Source: Streptococcus pseudopneumoniae | GTDB lineage: Bacteria; Bacillota; Bacilli; Lactobacillales; Streptococcaceae | Length of the DNA stretch: 63,167 bases | Assembly: GCF_001074565.1 (NCBI RefSeq) | Contig: NZ_JUQX01000057.1 | Coordinates: 1-63,167 of the forward strand | Direction: 5' to 3' | Part shown: one piece after another, positions 17,601 through 27,587 of the stretch | Layout: the number at the start of each line of letters is the position of its first letter | Numbering within the stretch: the stretch's first letter is position 1 | Translations under genes and position numbers: made by a program | Notes under the pieces: model-generated | What the model was told of the DNA's origin: nothing | Databases searched by the model: none | The model's input: only the letters and a program-made list of their open reading frames with translations

Positions 17601-18308
17601 ATGTCAAAAAAATTGATCTATTCGGGAAAAGCCAAGGATATCTATACAACTGAGGATGAAAATCTCATTATTTCAACTTACAAGGACCAGGCGACTGCTT
17701 TCAATGGTGTCAAGAAGGAGCAGATTGCGGGTAAAGGAGTCTTGAATAATCAGATTTCATCTTTTATTTTTGAAAAGTTAAATGCTGCTGGTGTAGCGAC
17801 TCACTTTGTGGATAAGCTTTCAGATACAGAGCAACTCAATAAAAAGGTGGAGATTATTCCTTTGGAAGTTGTGCTTCGCAACTATACGGCTGGTTCCTTT
17901 TCAAAACGTTTTGGCGTAGAAGAAGGTATCGCATTTGAGACTCCGATTGTCGAATTTTACTATAAAAATGATGATTTGGATGATCCCTTTATCAATGACG
18001 AGCATGTGAAATTCCTTAAAATTGCGGATGACCAGCAGATTGCCTACTTGAAGGAAGAAACGCGTCGTATCAATGAGCTCTTGAAAGCCTGGTTTGCTGA
18101 GATTGGTCTTAAATTGATTGACTTTAAGCTAGAGTTCGGTTTTGATAAGGATGGTAAGATTATCTTGGCAGACGAATTTTCGCCAGATAACTGCCGACTT
18201 TGGGACGCTGACGGTAACCACATGGATAAGGATGTTTTCCGTCGGGGTCTAGGTGAATTAACCGATGTCTACGAGATTGTCTGGGAAAAGTTGCAAGGTT
18301 TAAAATAA
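17601..18308 (+). CDS. purC: Phosphoribosylaminoimidazole-succinocarboxamide synthase
   Basis: Ligates aspartate to CAIR to form SAICAR, using ATP. The 235-residue protein shows [10 protein letters not shown] at the N terminus, [12 protein letters not shown] around residue 90, and [10 protein letters not shown] with [12 protein letters not shown] toward the C terminus. Start 17601 gives [10 protein letters not shown] after GAAAGGCGAAC. A GTG 14 codons upstream overlaps the -10 box and is rejected. It is the first gene of the pur cluster. Confidence 0.96.
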   Translation: MSKKLIYSGKAKDIYTTEDENLIISTYKDQATAFNGVKKEQIAGKGVLNNQISSFIFEKLNAAGVATHFVDKLSDTEQLNKKVEIIPLEVVLRNYTAGSFSKRFGVEEGIAFETPIVEFYYKNDDLDDPFINDEHVKFLKIADDQQIAYLKEETRRINELLKAWFAEIGLKLIDFKLEFGFDKDGKIILADEFSPDNCRLWDADGNHMDKDVFRRGLGELTDVYEIVWEKLQGLK

Positions 18309-18364
18309 CATCTTTAAGGTCATTTGGAAAAATTGCAAGAGCTGAAATAAAGGAATAAGGATTG

Positions 18365-21300
18365 ATGGATAAACGTATTTTTGTTGAAAAAAAGGCTGAT
18401 TTTCAGGTCAAGTCAGAGAGTTTGGTAAGGGAGCTCCAGCACAACTTGGGACTTTCAAGCCTGAAAAGTATTCGCATCGTGCAGGTTTATGATGTCTTTG
18501 ATTTGGCAGAGAACTTGTTTGCGCCTGCAGAAAAACATATCTTCTCTGAGCAAGTGACCGATACTGTTTTGGATGAAGCTGAGGTTAAGGCTGATCTTGA
18601 GAACTATGCTTTCTTTGCTATCGAAAGTTTGCCAGGACAGTTTGACCAGCGTGCAGCTTCTTCACAGGAAGCCTTGCTTTTGCTGGGAAGTTCGAGTGAC
18701 GTGACGGTCAACACAGCACAATTGTACTTGGTTAATAAAGATATTGATGCGACTGAGTTGGAAGCGGTCAAGAACTACCTGCTCAATCCAGTGGATTCTC
18801 GTTTCAAGGATATCACGACAGGCATTGCCAAGCAGGAATTTTCAGAGTCAGACAAGACCATTCCGAAATTGACTTTCTTTGAAAGCTATACAGCAGAAGA
18901 CTTTGCCCGCTACAAGGCCGAGCAAGGGATGGCCATGGAAGTGGATGATTTGCTCTTTATCCAAGACTACTTCAAGTCAATCGGGCGTGTGCCGACGGAA
19001 ACAGAGCTCAAGGTCTTGGACACTTACTGGTCTGACCATTGTCGTCACACGACTTTTGAGACTGAGTTGAAGCAGATTGATTTCTCAGCTTCTAAATTCC
19101 AAAAACAATTGCAGGCGACCTACGACAAATATATCGCTATGCGCGAGGAGTTGGGCCGTTCGGAGAAACCACAAACCTTGATGGATATGGCGACTATTTT
19201 CGGTCGTTATGAGCGTGCTAATGGGCGTTTGGACGACATGGAAGTGTCTGACGAAATCAATGCCTGCTCGGTTGAAATCGAAGTGGACGTTGATGGTGTC
19301 AAGGAACCTTGGCTTCTCATGTTTAAAAATGAAACCCACAATCACCCAACAGAAATCGAACCATTTGGTGGGGCTGCAACCTGTATCGGTGGAGCTATTC
19401 GTGACCCATTGTCAGGTCGTTCATACGTTTATCAAGCTATGCGGATTTCGGGTGCTGGAGATATTACAGCACCGATTTCAGAAACTCGCGCTGGTAAATT
19501 GCCACAACAAGTGATTTCTAAAACAGCGGCTCATGGTTATTCTTCGTACGGGAATCAAATTGGGCTTGCGACGACCTACGTTCGTGAATACTTCCACCCA
19601 GGCTTTGTTGCTAAACGTATGGAGCTTGGTGCCGTTGTTGGTGCAGCTCCCAAGGGCAATGTTGTCCGTGAAAAACCGGAAGCAGGAGATGTCATTATCC
19701 TGCTCGGTGGCAAGACTGGACGTGATGGTGTCGGTGGTGCGACAGGTTCTTCTAAGGTTCAAACAGTTGAGTCTGTAGAGACTGCTGGAGCTGAGGTTCA
19801 AAAAGGGAATGCCATCGAAGAACGCAAGATTCAACGCCTCTTCCGTAATGGGGATGTCACTCGTCTTATCAAGAAATCCAACGACTTTGGTGCTGGTGGT
19901 GTCTGTGTGGCCATCGGTGAATTGGCAGACGGTCTTGAAATCGACCTCAACAAGGTTCCTCTTAAATACCAAGGTTTGAATGGTACAGAAATTACCATCT
20001 CTGAATCACAAGAACGGATGGCTGTGGTGGTTCGTCCTGAGGATGTAGATGCCTTCGTTGCAGAATGTAACAAAGAAAATATTGACGCGGTTGTTGTGGC
20101 AACAGTGACTGAAAAACCAAATCTTGTCATGCACTGGAATGGTGAAACGATTGTTGACTTGGAACGCCGTTTCCTTGATACAAACGGTGTGCGCGTGGTT
20201 GTCGATGCCAAGGTGGTAGACAAGGATGTCAAGCTTCCAGAAGAGCGTAAAACAAGTGCAGAAACCCTTGAAGCAGATACCCTTTCAGTTCTATCTGACC
20301 TCAACCATGCGAGTCAAAAAGGCTTGCAGACCATCTTTGACTGCTCGGTCGGTCGTTCAACGGTCAATCACCCACTTGGTGGTCGCTATCAACTCACACC
20401 AACTGAAGCTTCTGTTCAGAAATTGCCAGTTCAACATGGAGTGACTCATACTGCGTCTGTCATGGCTCAAGGGTTCAACCCTTATCTAGCTGAATGGTCT
20501 CCATATCACGGTGCTGCTTATGCGGTTATCGAAGCGACTGCTCGTTTGGTGGCTATTGGTGCCAACTGGTCCAAGGCTCGTTTCTCTTACCAAGAGTACT
20601 TCGAGCGGATGGATAAGCAAGCAGAGCGTTTTGGTCAGCCAGTAGCAGCTCTTCTAGGCTCTATCGAAGCACAAATCCAACTTGGCTTGCCATCTATCGG
20701 TGGTAAGGACTCTATGTCTGGTACTTTTGAAGAATTGACGGTACCACCAACCTTGGTTGCCTTTGGGGTAACGACAGCAGATAGCCGTAAGGTGCTCTCT
20801 CCTGAGTTCAAGACTGCTGGTGAAAACATCTACTACATCCCAGGTCAAGCCTTGGCACAAGAGATTGACTTTGATCTTATCAAGTCTAACTTTGCCAAGT
20901 TTGAAGCCATCCAAGCTGATCACAAAGTGACATCTGCATCAGCTGTCAAATATGGTGGTGTCCTTGAAAGCTTGGCTCTTGCTACTTTTGGGAATCATAT
21001 CGGTGCAGAGGTAACCTTGCCTGAACTTGAGACAGCTTTGACAGCTCAATTGGGTGGATTTATCTTCACCTCGGCTGAAGAAATTACTGGAGTAGAGAAA
21101 ATTGGACAAACAAAAGCAGACTTTACACTCGTTGTCAACGGTGTGAAGCTAGATGGACAGAAACTTGACAGTGCCTTCCAAGGAAAACTGGAAGAAGTTT
21201 ACCCAACTGAATTTGCCCAAGCAACTGAACTGAAAGCAGTTCCAGCTGTCGCTTCTGACGCAGTCATCAAAGCCAAGGAAACTATTGAAAAACCTGTGGT

Positions 21301-22090
21301 TTACATCCCAGTCTTCCCAGGAACTAACTCAGAATATGACTCAGCCAAAGCCTTCGAAAAAGAAGGGGCTGAGGTCAACTTGGTGCCATTCGTGACCTTG
21401 AATGAAGAGGCTATTGTCAAGTCAGTTGAAACCATGGTTGACAATATCGGCAAGGCAAACATTCTCTTCTTTGCGGGCGGTTTCTCAGCTGCGGATGAGC
21501 CAGATGGATCAGCTAAGTTTATCGTCAACATCCTGCTTAACGAAAAAGTGCGTGTAGCTATTGATAGCTTTATCGCTCGTGGTGGTTTAATTATTGGTAT
21601 CTGTAATGGATTCCAAGCCCTCGTCAAATCAGGTCTTCTTCCATATGGGAACTTTGAGGATGCTACTAGTACTAGCCCAACCCTCTTCTACAATGATGCC
21701 AACCAGCACGTAGCGAAGATGGTGGAAACTCGTATTGCCAATACCAACTCGCCATGGTTGGCTGGAGTGCAAGTGGGTGATATCCACGCCATTCCAGTAT
21801 CGCACGGTGAAGGGAAGTTTGTCGTGACGGCCGAGGAATTTGCAGAGCTCCGTGATAATGGACAAATTTTCAGCCAATACGTTGACTTTGACGGCAAACC
21901 AAGCATGGATTCTAAGTACAATCCAAATGGTTCTGTAAATGCCATCGAAGGAATTACCAGCAAGAATGGTCAAATCATCGGTAAAATGGGACACTCAGAA
22001 CGTTATGAAGACGGTCTTTTCCAAAACATCCCAGGAAATAAAGACCAGCACCTGTTTGCGTCGGCGGTTAAATACTTTACTGGGAAATAA
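18365..22090 (+). CDS. purL: Phosphoribosylformylglycinamidine synthase, single-chain
   Basis: Converts FGAR, glutamine and ATP to FGAM. The 1241-residue single-chain form joins an N-terminal domain, two synthetase halves and a C-terminal glutamine amidotransferase (about 970-1241) with catalytic Cys in GICNGFQAL and the His/Glu pair in SHGEGKF. Other motifs are DTYWSDHCRHTTFETEL and NETHNHPTEIEPFGGAATCIGGAIRD split over the first half. The family uses this large form in Streptococcus instead of PurSQL. ATG 18365 follows AAGGA; the TTG before it is less likely. Confidence 0.96.
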   Translation: MDKRIFVEKKADFQVKSESLVRELQHNLGLSSLKSIRIVQVYDVFDLAENLFAPAEKHIFSEQVTDTVLDEAEVKADLENYAFFAIESLPGQFDQRAASSQEALLLLGSSSDVTVNTAQLYLVNKDIDATELEAVKNYLLNPVDSRFKDITTGIAKQEFSESDKTIPKLTFFESYTAEDFARYKAEQGMAMEVDDLLFIQDYFKSIGRVPTETELKVLDTYWSDHCRHTTFETELKQIDFSASKFQKQLQATYDKYIAMREELGRSEKPQTLMDMATIFGRYERANGRLDDMEVSDEINACSVEIEVDVDGVKEPWLLMFKNETHNHPTEIEPFGGAATCIGGAIRDPLSGRSYVYQAMRISGAGDITAPISETRAGKLPQQVISKTAAHGYSSYGNQIGLATTYVREYFHPGFVAKRMELGAVVGAAPKGNVVREKPEAGDVIILLGGKTGRDGVGGATGSSKVQTVESVETAGAEVQKGNAIEERKIQRLFRNGDVTRLIKKSNDFGAGGVCVAIGELADGLEIDLNKVPLKYQGLNGTEITISESQERMAVVVRPEDVDAFVAECNKENIDAVVVATVTEKPNLVMHWNGETIVDLERRFLDTNGVRVVVDAKVVDKDVKLPEERKTSAETLEADTLSVLSDLNHASQKGLQTIFDCSVGRSTVNHPLGGRYQLTPTEASVQKLPVQHGVTHTASVMAQGFNPYLAEWSPYHGAAYAVIEATARLVAIGANWSKARFSYQEYFERMDKQAERFGQPVAALLGSIEAQIQLGLPSIGGKDSMSGTFEELTVPPTLVAFGVTTADSRKVLSPEFKTAGENIYYIPGQALAQEIDFDLIKSNFAKFEAIQADHKVTSASAVKYGGVLESLALATFGNHIGAEVTLPELETALTAQLGGFIFTSAEEITGVEKIGQTKADFTLVVNGVKLDGQKLDSAFQGKLEEVYPTEFAQATELKAVPAVASDAVIKAKETIEKPVVYIPVFPGTNSEYDSAKAFEKEGAEVNLVPFVTLNEEAIVKSVETMVDNIGKANILFFAGGFSAADEPDGSAKFIVNILLNEKVRVAIDSFIARGGLIIGICNGFQALVKSGLLPYGNFEDATSTSPTLFYNDANQHVAKMVETRIANTNSPWLAGVQVGDIHAIPVSHGEGKFVVTAEEFAELRDNGQIFSQYVDFDGKPSMDSKYNPNGSVNAIEGITSKNGQIIGKMGHSERYEDGLFQNIPGNKDQHLFASAVKYFTGK

Positions 22091-22184
22091 GACTTACAGA
22101 TTTTCTAATAGATAGTATCAGTAATGTAAAAGTCATGTAGATTTAGCTCTTGGTGCTACACAAATAAAAATTAGGTATAAAAAA

Positions 22185-23627
22185 ATGACATACGAAGTAA
22201 AATCTCTTAATGAAGAATGTGGTGTTTTCGGTATCTGGGGGCATCCAGATGCTGCTAAATTAACCTATTTTGGTCTCCACAGTCTTCAGCACCGTGGTCA
22301 AGAGGGGGCGGGAATCCTCTCCAATGATCAGGGGAACTTGAAGCGTCATCGTGATATGGGGCTTTTATCAGAAGTGTTCAGAAATCCAGCTAATTTGGAT
22401 AAACTGACTGGAGCAAGCGCGATTGGGCATGTGCGTTATGCGACTGCTGGCGAAGCTTCTGTGGATAACATCCAGCCCTTCCTCTTTCGCTTTCATGATA
22501 TGCAGTTTGGACTTGCTCATAACGGAAACTTGACCAATGCAGAATCGCTCAAGCAAGAATTGGAACAAAGAGGGGCTATTTTCAGTTCAACTTCGGACTC
22601 GGAAATCTTGGCACACCTCATTCGTCGGAGTCACAATCCGAACTTGATGGGCAAAATCAAGGAGGCGCTCAGCCTTGTAAAAGGTGGATTTGCTTATATC
22701 CTGCTGTTTGAGGACAAGTTGATTGCTGCGCTTGATCCTAATGGTTTCCGTCCACTTTCTATTGGGAAAATGGCCAACGGAGCGGTGGTGGTTTCGTCAG
22801 AAACCTGTGCTTTTGAAGTCATTGGTGCTGAGTGGATTCGCGATGTAAAACCAGGAGAGATTGTAATCGTAGATGACAATGGGATTCAGTACGATAGCTA
22901 TACGAATGATACCCAGTTGGCGATTTGCTCTATGGAGTATATCTATTTTGCCCGTCCTGACTCTAATATCCATGGTGTTAATGTCCATACAGCTCGCAAA
23001 CGTATGGGGGCTCAATTAGCGCGTGAATTCAAGCACGAAGCGGATATCGTGGTCGGTGTGCCAAATTCCTCGCTCAGCGCAGCTATGGGATTTGCAGAAG
23101 AATCTGGTCTGCCAAATGAAATGGGTCTGATCAAAAACCAATACACCCAACGCACCTTTATCCAACCGACTCAAGAATTGCGGGAGCAAGGGGTGCGGAT
23201 GAAACTGTCTGCTGTTTCGGGCGTTGTCAAGGGCAAACGTGTGGTGATGGTGGATGATTCCATTGTTCGTGGGACGACCTCTCGCCGTATCGTTCAGCTT
23301 TTGAAAGAAGCAGGTGCGTCTGAGGTTCATGTTGCTATTGGTAGTCCAGCGCTAGCTTATCCATGTTTTTACGGGATTGATATCCAGACGCGTCAGGAGC
23401 TGATTGCGGCCAATCATACGGTCGAAGAAACTCGCCAAATCATTGGTGCGGATAGTCTGACCTATCTTTCGATTGATGGCTTGATTGATTCTATCGGCAT
23501 CGAAACAGATGCGCCAAACGGTGGTCTCTGTGTCGCTTACTTTGACGGCGACTACCCAACTCCTCTCTACGACTATGAGGAAGAATATCGTAGAAGCTTG
23601 GGGGATAAGACCAGTTTTTACAAATAG
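22185..23627 (+). CDS. purF: Amidophosphoribosyltransferase
   Basis: First enzyme of purine synthesis: PRPP plus glutamine gives phosphoribosylamine. The 480-residue precursor has an 11-residue propeptide before Cys-12 (NEECGVFG), which becomes the N-terminal nucleophile. An Ntn glutaminase domain follows, with HRGQEGAG and GLAHNGNL. The C-terminal phosphoribosyltransferase domain has VMVDDSIVRGTTSRR near residue 353. It is 94 bases after purL and has a weak ribosome-binding site. Confidence 0.96.
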   Translation: MTYEVKSLNEECGVFGIWGHPDAAKLTYFGLHSLQHRGQEGAGILSNDQGNLKRHRDMGLLSEVFRNPANLDKLTGASAIGHVRYATAGEASVDNIQPFLFRFHDMQFGLAHNGNLTNAESLKQELEQRGAIFSSTSDSEILAHLIRRSHNPNLMGKIKEALSLVKGGFAYILLFEDKLIAALDPNGFRPLSIGKMANGAVVVSSETCAFEVIGAEWIRDVKPGEIVIVDDNGIQYDSYTNDTQLAICSMEYIYFARPDSNIHGVNVHTARKRMGAQLAREFKHEADIVVGVPNSSLSAAMGFAEESGLPNEMGLIKNQYTQRTFIQPTQELREQGVRMKLSAVSGVVKGKRVVMVDDSIVRGTTSRRIVQLLKEAGASEVHVAIGSPALAYPCFYGIDIQTRQELIAANHTVEETRQIIGADSLTYLSIDGLIDSIGIETDAPNGGLCVAYFDGDYPTPLYDYEEEYRRSLGDKTSFYK

Positions 23628-23660
23628 ACGGATAAAGACTCTCCATGAAAGGAAGAGAAG

Positions 23661-23705
23661 ATGACAAATAAAAATGCTTATGCTCCACGTCTCGCTACTG
23701 ACTAA
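23661..23705 (+). pseudogene. Broken copy of the purM 5' end
   Basis: AGGAAGAGAAG and ATG open a 14-codon frame, MTNKNAYAPRLATD. Its first eight residues match the start of the true PurM (MANKNAYA) 176 bases later, and the DNA around both starts is similar. The match stops where the inverted-repeat element at 23690 begins. Probably the original purM start, cut off by an insertion. Confidence 0.75.
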
Positions 23706-23808
23706 AAGCTAAAGCATTTGTCAGTAGACGCTTTGTCTTATGGGACCAAAGCTAGAGCCCTGACTAGTATTTTTAGATAAAATAATTGTTTATCTAAAAA
23801 TACGTCGC
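23690..23808. mobile_element. MITE-like insertion between purF and purM
   Basis: About 119 bases with two strong inverted repeats. The first is CTACTGAC (23695-23702) with GTCAGTAG (23720-23727). The second is a perfect 15-bp pair, 23767-23781 with 23789-23803, around a seven-base loop. It encodes nothing. It sits between a truncated and an intact purM start. It could belong to the small intergenic repeat families of this group (RUP or SPRITE), but I cannot assign it from memory. Confidence 0.6.
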
Positions 23809-23836
23809 AATCTTCTCAAAGAAAAGGAAAAATAAA

Positions 23837-24859
23837 ATGGCAAATAAAAATGCGTATGCCCAGTCGGGTGTGGATGTTGAAGCGGGTTATGAAGTTGTTG
23901 AGCGGATCAAAAAGCACGTGGCTCGCACGGAGCGTGCGGGTGTCATGGGAGCTCTTGGTGGTTTCGGTGGCATGTTTGACCTCTCAAAAACAGGTGTCAA
24001 AGAGCCGGTCTTGATCTCAGGGACCGATGGTGTCGGAACCAAGCTCATGCTGGCAATCAAGTATGACAAGCACGATACCATCGGGCAGGACTGTGTGGCC
24101 ATGTGTGTTAATGACATCATCGCTGCAGGTGCGGAGCCTCTTTACTTCCTTGACTACGTCGCGACTGGCAAGAATGAACCAGCTAAACTAGAACAAGTCG
24201 TTGCTGGTGTGGCAGAAGGTTGTGTGAAGGCAGGCGCTGCCCTCATCGGTGGGGAAACGGCTGAAATGCCTGGTATGTATGGCGAAGATGACTACGATTT
24301 GGCTGGTTTTGCAGTCGGTGTGGCTGAAAAATCTCAAATCATTGACGGTTCAAAAGTGGCAGAAGGCGATGTTCTTCTCGGAGTTGCCTCAAGTGGTATC
24401 CACTCAAATGGTTACTCACTCGTCCGTCGTGTCTTTGCCGACTATACAGGTGAAGAAGTCCTCCCAGAATTGGAAGGCAAAAAGCTTAAAGACGTTCTTT
24501 TGGAGCCAACTCGTATCTACGTTAAAGCTGTTCTGCCACTGATCAAAGAAGAATTGGTCAATGGAATTGCCCACATCACAGGTGGTGGTTTCATCGAAAA
24601 TGTCCCTCGTATGTTCGCGGATGACTTGGCAGCTGAAATTGATGAAAGCAAGGTTCCAGTTCTTCCAATTTTCAAAGCTCTTGAAAAATATGGACAAATC
24701 AAACACGAAGAAATGTTTGAAATCTTCAACATGGGTGTGGGGCTCATGTTGGCAGTTAGTCCTGAAAATGTAGACCGTGTCAAGGAATTACTGGATGAAC
24801 CAGTCTATGAAATTGGTCGCATCGTCAAGAAAGAAAACGAAAGTGTCATCATCAAATGA
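23837..24859 (+). CDS. purM: Phosphoribosylformylglycinamidine cyclo-ligase
   Basis: Closes FGAM to AIR with ATP. The 340-residue protein has [20 protein letters not shown] (near residue 58), [18 protein letters not shown] and [13 protein letters not shown]. The start follows AAAGGAAAAATAAA. It overlaps purN by four bases. The upstream junction carries an insertion and a duplicated start, so this start appears to be the rebuilt one. Confidence 0.96.
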   Translation: MANKNAYAQSGVDVEAGYEVVERIKKHVARTERAGVMGALGGFGGMFDLSKTGVKEPVLISGTDGVGTKLMLAIKYDKHDTIGQDCVAMCVNDIIAAGAEPLYFLDYVATGKNEPAKLEQVVAGVAEGCVKAGAALIGGETAEMPGMYGEDDYDLAGFAVGVAEKSQIIDGSKVAEGDVLLGVASSGIHSNGYSLVRRVFADYTGEEVLPELEGKKLKDVLLEPTRIYVKAVLPLIKEELVNGIAHITGGGFIENVPRMFADDLAAEIDESKVPVLPIFKALEKYGQIKHEEMFEIFNMGVGLMLAVSPENVDRVKELLDEPVYEIGRIVKKENESVIIK

Positions 24860-25407
24860 AAAAAATAGCGGTTTTTGCCTCTGGTAATGGCTCAAATTTT
24901 CAGGTGATTGCCGAAGAATTTCCGGTGGAGTTTGTCTTTTCAGACCATCGTGATGCCTTTGTGCTCGAGCGTGCAGACAAGCTCGGCGTTCTATCCTACG
25001 CTTTTGAACTCAAGGAGTTTGAGAGCAAGGCAGACTACGAAGCAGCCCTTGTCGAACTTTTGGAAGAGCACCAGATTGACTTGGTTTGTCTAGCAGGCTA
25101 CATGAAAATCGTTGGGCCAACCTTACTGGCAGCTTATGAAGGTCGTATCATCAACATTCATCCAGCCTACCTGCCAGAATTTCCAGGAGCTCATGGGATT
25201 GAGGATGCTTGGAATGCTGGTGTTACTGAGAGTGGCGTGACCATTCACTGGGTGGACTCGGGTGTGGATACAGGAAAGGTTATTAAACAAGTACGCGTAC
25301 CACGACTAGCTGATGATACCATTGACAGTTTTGAAGCTCGAATTCATGAAGCAGAGTACAAGTTGTATCCAGAGGTGCTGGATAGCTTGGGAGTGGAGAG
25401 AAGGTAA
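24856..25407 (+). CDS. purN: Phosphoribosylglycinamide formyltransferase
   Basis: Transfers a formyl group from 10-formyl-THF to GAR. The 183-residue protein has FASGNGSNF at the N terminus, the catalytic Asn-His pair in [14 protein letters not shown], and [10 protein letters not shown] with catalytic Asp. It begins inside the purM stop (ATGA). Confidence 0.95.
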   Translation: MKKIAVFASGNGSNFQVIAEEFPVEFVFSDHRDAFVLERADKLGVLSYAFELKEFESKADYEAALVELLEEHQIDLVCLAGYMKIVGPTLLAAYEGRIINIHPAYLPEFPGAHGIEDAWNAGVTESGVTIHWVDSGVDTGKVIKQVRVPRLADDTIDSFEARIHEAEYKLYPEVLDSLGVERR

Positions 25408-25451
25408 GAAGTAAATCAAGTTTTGATTGCGCAATCTTACTAGGAGAAAAA

Positions 25452-25916
25452 ATGATTGAACTGAAATTAGTAGATGAGAGCAGTTTTCAGGCAGTGCTGG
25501 ATTTGAAAATATCTGAAGCTGATGAACGAGCACGTTTCGTGGCTCCAAATGTACGCTCTTTAGCTGATGCATGGCTCTACCGGAAAAACGAAGATGTGTT
25601 TCCGATGGCAATCTATTGGGATAAGCAAGTGGTTGGCTTTCTCCTGCTGGAAATAGACAAGGATGAAGCGGAATACTTTATCTGGCGGATAATGATTGGT
25701 CAGCAGTACCAAGGAAGAGGTTATGGTCGAAAAACCTTGGAAGTTCTAATCAAAGAGGCTCAGATGGATAGAGCTTGCAGTCATATTACCGCAGATTATG
25801 TGGTTGGAAATGAAAAAATGAAGTACCTGTTGACTAGTCTGGGTTTTCAGGAAACAGGATTTATAGAAGAAAATAACGAAGTCGCTATGCGCTTGGATCT
25901 AAAGAAAGAGGAATAG
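25452..25916 (+). CDS. GNAT family N-acetyltransferase
   Basis: The 154-residue protein has the GNAT fold: an N-terminal substrate region with [16 protein letters not shown], a central strand YFIWRIMIG, and the acetyl-CoA loop [13 protein letters not shown] (Q/RxxGxG/A) near residue 95. The N-terminal half resembles spermidine/diamine acetyltransferases (SpeG/Bltd-like), but the acceptor is unknown. It lies inside the purine operon, one base before purH. Pneumococcus has a vanZ-like gene at this site, so it is a lineage-variable cargo position. Confidence 0.88.
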   Translation: MIELKLVDESSFQAVLDLKISEADERARFVAPNVRSLADAWLYRKNEDVFPMAIYWDKQVVGFLLLEIDKDEAEYFIWRIMIGQQYQGRGYGRKTLEVLIKEAQMDRACSHITADYVVGNEKMKYLLTSLGFQETGFIEENNEVAMRLDLKKEE

Positions 25917-25917
25917 A

Positions 25918-27465
25918 ATGACGAAAAAGGCCTTAATCAGCGTCTCAGACAAAGCGGGCATTGTTGAATTTGCCCAAGAACTTAAAAAACTTGGTTGGGA
26001 TATCATCTCAACAGGTGGTACCAAAGTTGCCCTTGATAATGCCGGTGTTGATACCATTGCCATCGACGATGTGACTGGTTTCCCGGAAATGATGGATGGT
26101 CGTGTCAAGACCCTCCACCCAAATATTCACGGTGGGCTCTTAGCTCGTCGTGACTTGGATAGCCACTTGGAAGCGGCTAAAGACAATAAGATCGAGCTCA
26201 TTGACCTTGTAGTGGTCAATCTCTATCCTTTCAAGGAAACCATTCTCAAACCAGATGTGACGTACGCTGATGCAGTCGAAAACATCGATATCGGTGGTCC
26301 GTCTATGCTTCGCTCAGCAGCGAAGAACCACGCCAGCGTGACAGTTGTGGTAGATCCTGCGGACTATGCAGTGGTTTTGGACGAATTGGCAGCAAATGGT
26401 GAAACGACTTACGAAACTCGTCAAGGTTTGGCAGCCAAGGTTTTCCGTCACACTGCAGCTTATGATGCCTTGATTGCAGAGTATTTTACAGCTCAGGTCG
26501 GCGAAAGCAAGCCTGAAAAACTGACCTTGACTTATGACCTCAAACAAGCCATGCGTTACGGTGAAAATCCTCAACAGGATGCAGATTTTTACCAAAAAGC
26601 TTTGCCGACAGATTATTCTATTGCATCAGCGAAACAGCTCAACGGGAAGGAATTGTCCTTTAACAATATCCGTGATGCGGATGCTGCCATTCGTATTATC
26701 CGCGATTTCAAAGAACGTCCAACGGTTGTAGCTCTCAAACACATGAACCCGTGCGGTATCGGTCAAGCTGATGACATCGAAACTGCTTGGGACTATGCTT
26801 ATGAGTCTGACCCAGTGTCTATCTTCGGTGGGATTGTCGTTCTTAACCGTGAGGTAGATGCTGCGACAGCTGAGAAGATGCACGACGTTTTCCTTGAAAT
26901 CATCATTGCACCAAGCTATACGGATGAAGCGCTAGCCATTTTGACCAACAAAAAGAAAAACTTGCGCATTCTTGCCTTGCCATTTGATGCCCAAGACGCT
27001 AGTGAAGTGGAAGCAGAATACACAGGTGTTGTCGGTGGACTCCTGGTGCAAAACCAAGACGTGGTCAAAGAAAGCCCAGCTGACTGGCAAGTGGTGACCA
27101 AACGCCAGCCAACTGAGACAGAAGCGACTGCCCTTGAGTTTGCTTGGAAAGCTATCAAGTATGTCAAATCAAATGGAATCATCGTGACTAATGATCACAT
27201 GACACTTGGTGTTGGCCCAGGTCAAACCAACCGTGTGGCTTCAGTTCGTATTGCTATTGACCAAGCTAAAGACCGTCTTGACGGCGCTGTGCTTGCTTCC
27301 GATGCCTTCTTCCCATTTGCGGATAACGTGGAAGAAATCGCCAAAGCTGGTATCAAGGCCATCATTCAACCAGGTGGGTCAGTACGAGACCAAGAGTCTA
27401 TCGAAGCTGCGGATAAATACGGCTTGACTATGGTCTTCACAGGCGTGAGACATTTTAGACATTAA
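25918..27465 (+). CDS. purH: Bifunctional AICAR formyltransferase/IMP cyclohydrolase
   Basis: Performs the last two steps to IMP. The 515-residue protein has an N-terminal MGS-like cyclohydrolase ([35 protein letters not shown]) and a C-terminal transformylase ([13 protein letters not shown] [38 protein letters not shown]). A terminator follows, so it ends the first pur transcript. Confidence 0.97.
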   Translation: MTKKALISVSDKAGIVEFAQELKKLGWDIISTGGTKVALDNAGVDTIAIDDVTGFPEMMDGRVKTLHPNIHGGLLARRDLDSHLEAAKDNKIELIDLVVVNLYPFKETILKPDVTYADAVENIDIGGPSMLRSAAKNHASVTVVVDPADYAVVLDELAANGETTYETRQGLAAKVFRHTAAYDALIAEYFTAQVGESKPEKLTLTYDLKQAMRYGENPQQDADFYQKALPTDYSIASAKQLNGKELSFNNIRDADAAIRIIRDFKERPTVVALKHMNPCGIGQADDIETAWDYAYESDPVSIFGGIVVLNREVDAATAEKMHDVFLEIIIAPSYTDEALAILTNKKKNLRILALPFDAQDASEVEAEYTGVVGGLLVQNQDVVKESPADWQVVTKRQPTETEATALEFAWKAIKYVKSNGIIVTNDHMTLGVGPGQTNRVASVRIAIDQAKDRLDGAVLASDAFFPFADNVEEIAKAGIKAIIQPGGSVRDQESIEAADKYGLTMVFTGVRHFRH

Positions 27466-27471
27466 GAAAAT

Positions 27472-27504
27472 AAAAGGGAAGAAAACAGTTTCTTTCCTTT
27501 TTTT
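27472..27504 (+). terminator. Terminator after purH
   Basis: A 13-bp stem with one wobble (27472-27484 with 27489-27501), ACAG loop and T tract. Confidence 0.88.
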
Positions 27505-27531
27505 AGCTTAAAACACTAAGTGAAACAAGAT

Positions 27532-27555
27532 TAAAACGAACGTTTGTGATATAAT
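27532..27555 (+). promoter_or_regulatory. purD promoter, extended -10 with PurBox-like site
   Basis: TGATATAAT (27547-27555) is an extended -10 without a -35. TAAAACGAACGTT (27532-27544) just upstream matches 10 of 13 positions of the PurR box. This suggests activation by PurR, as proposed for purC. Confidence 0.55.
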
Positions 27556-27587
27556 ATTAGTGAATAATTCGCAAAAGAGGTTGAGAA

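Noticed and set aside
19478..20304. Long minus-strand frames inside purL
   Set aside because: They are antisense shadows of a conserved gene, with no start signals and composition set by the opposite strand.
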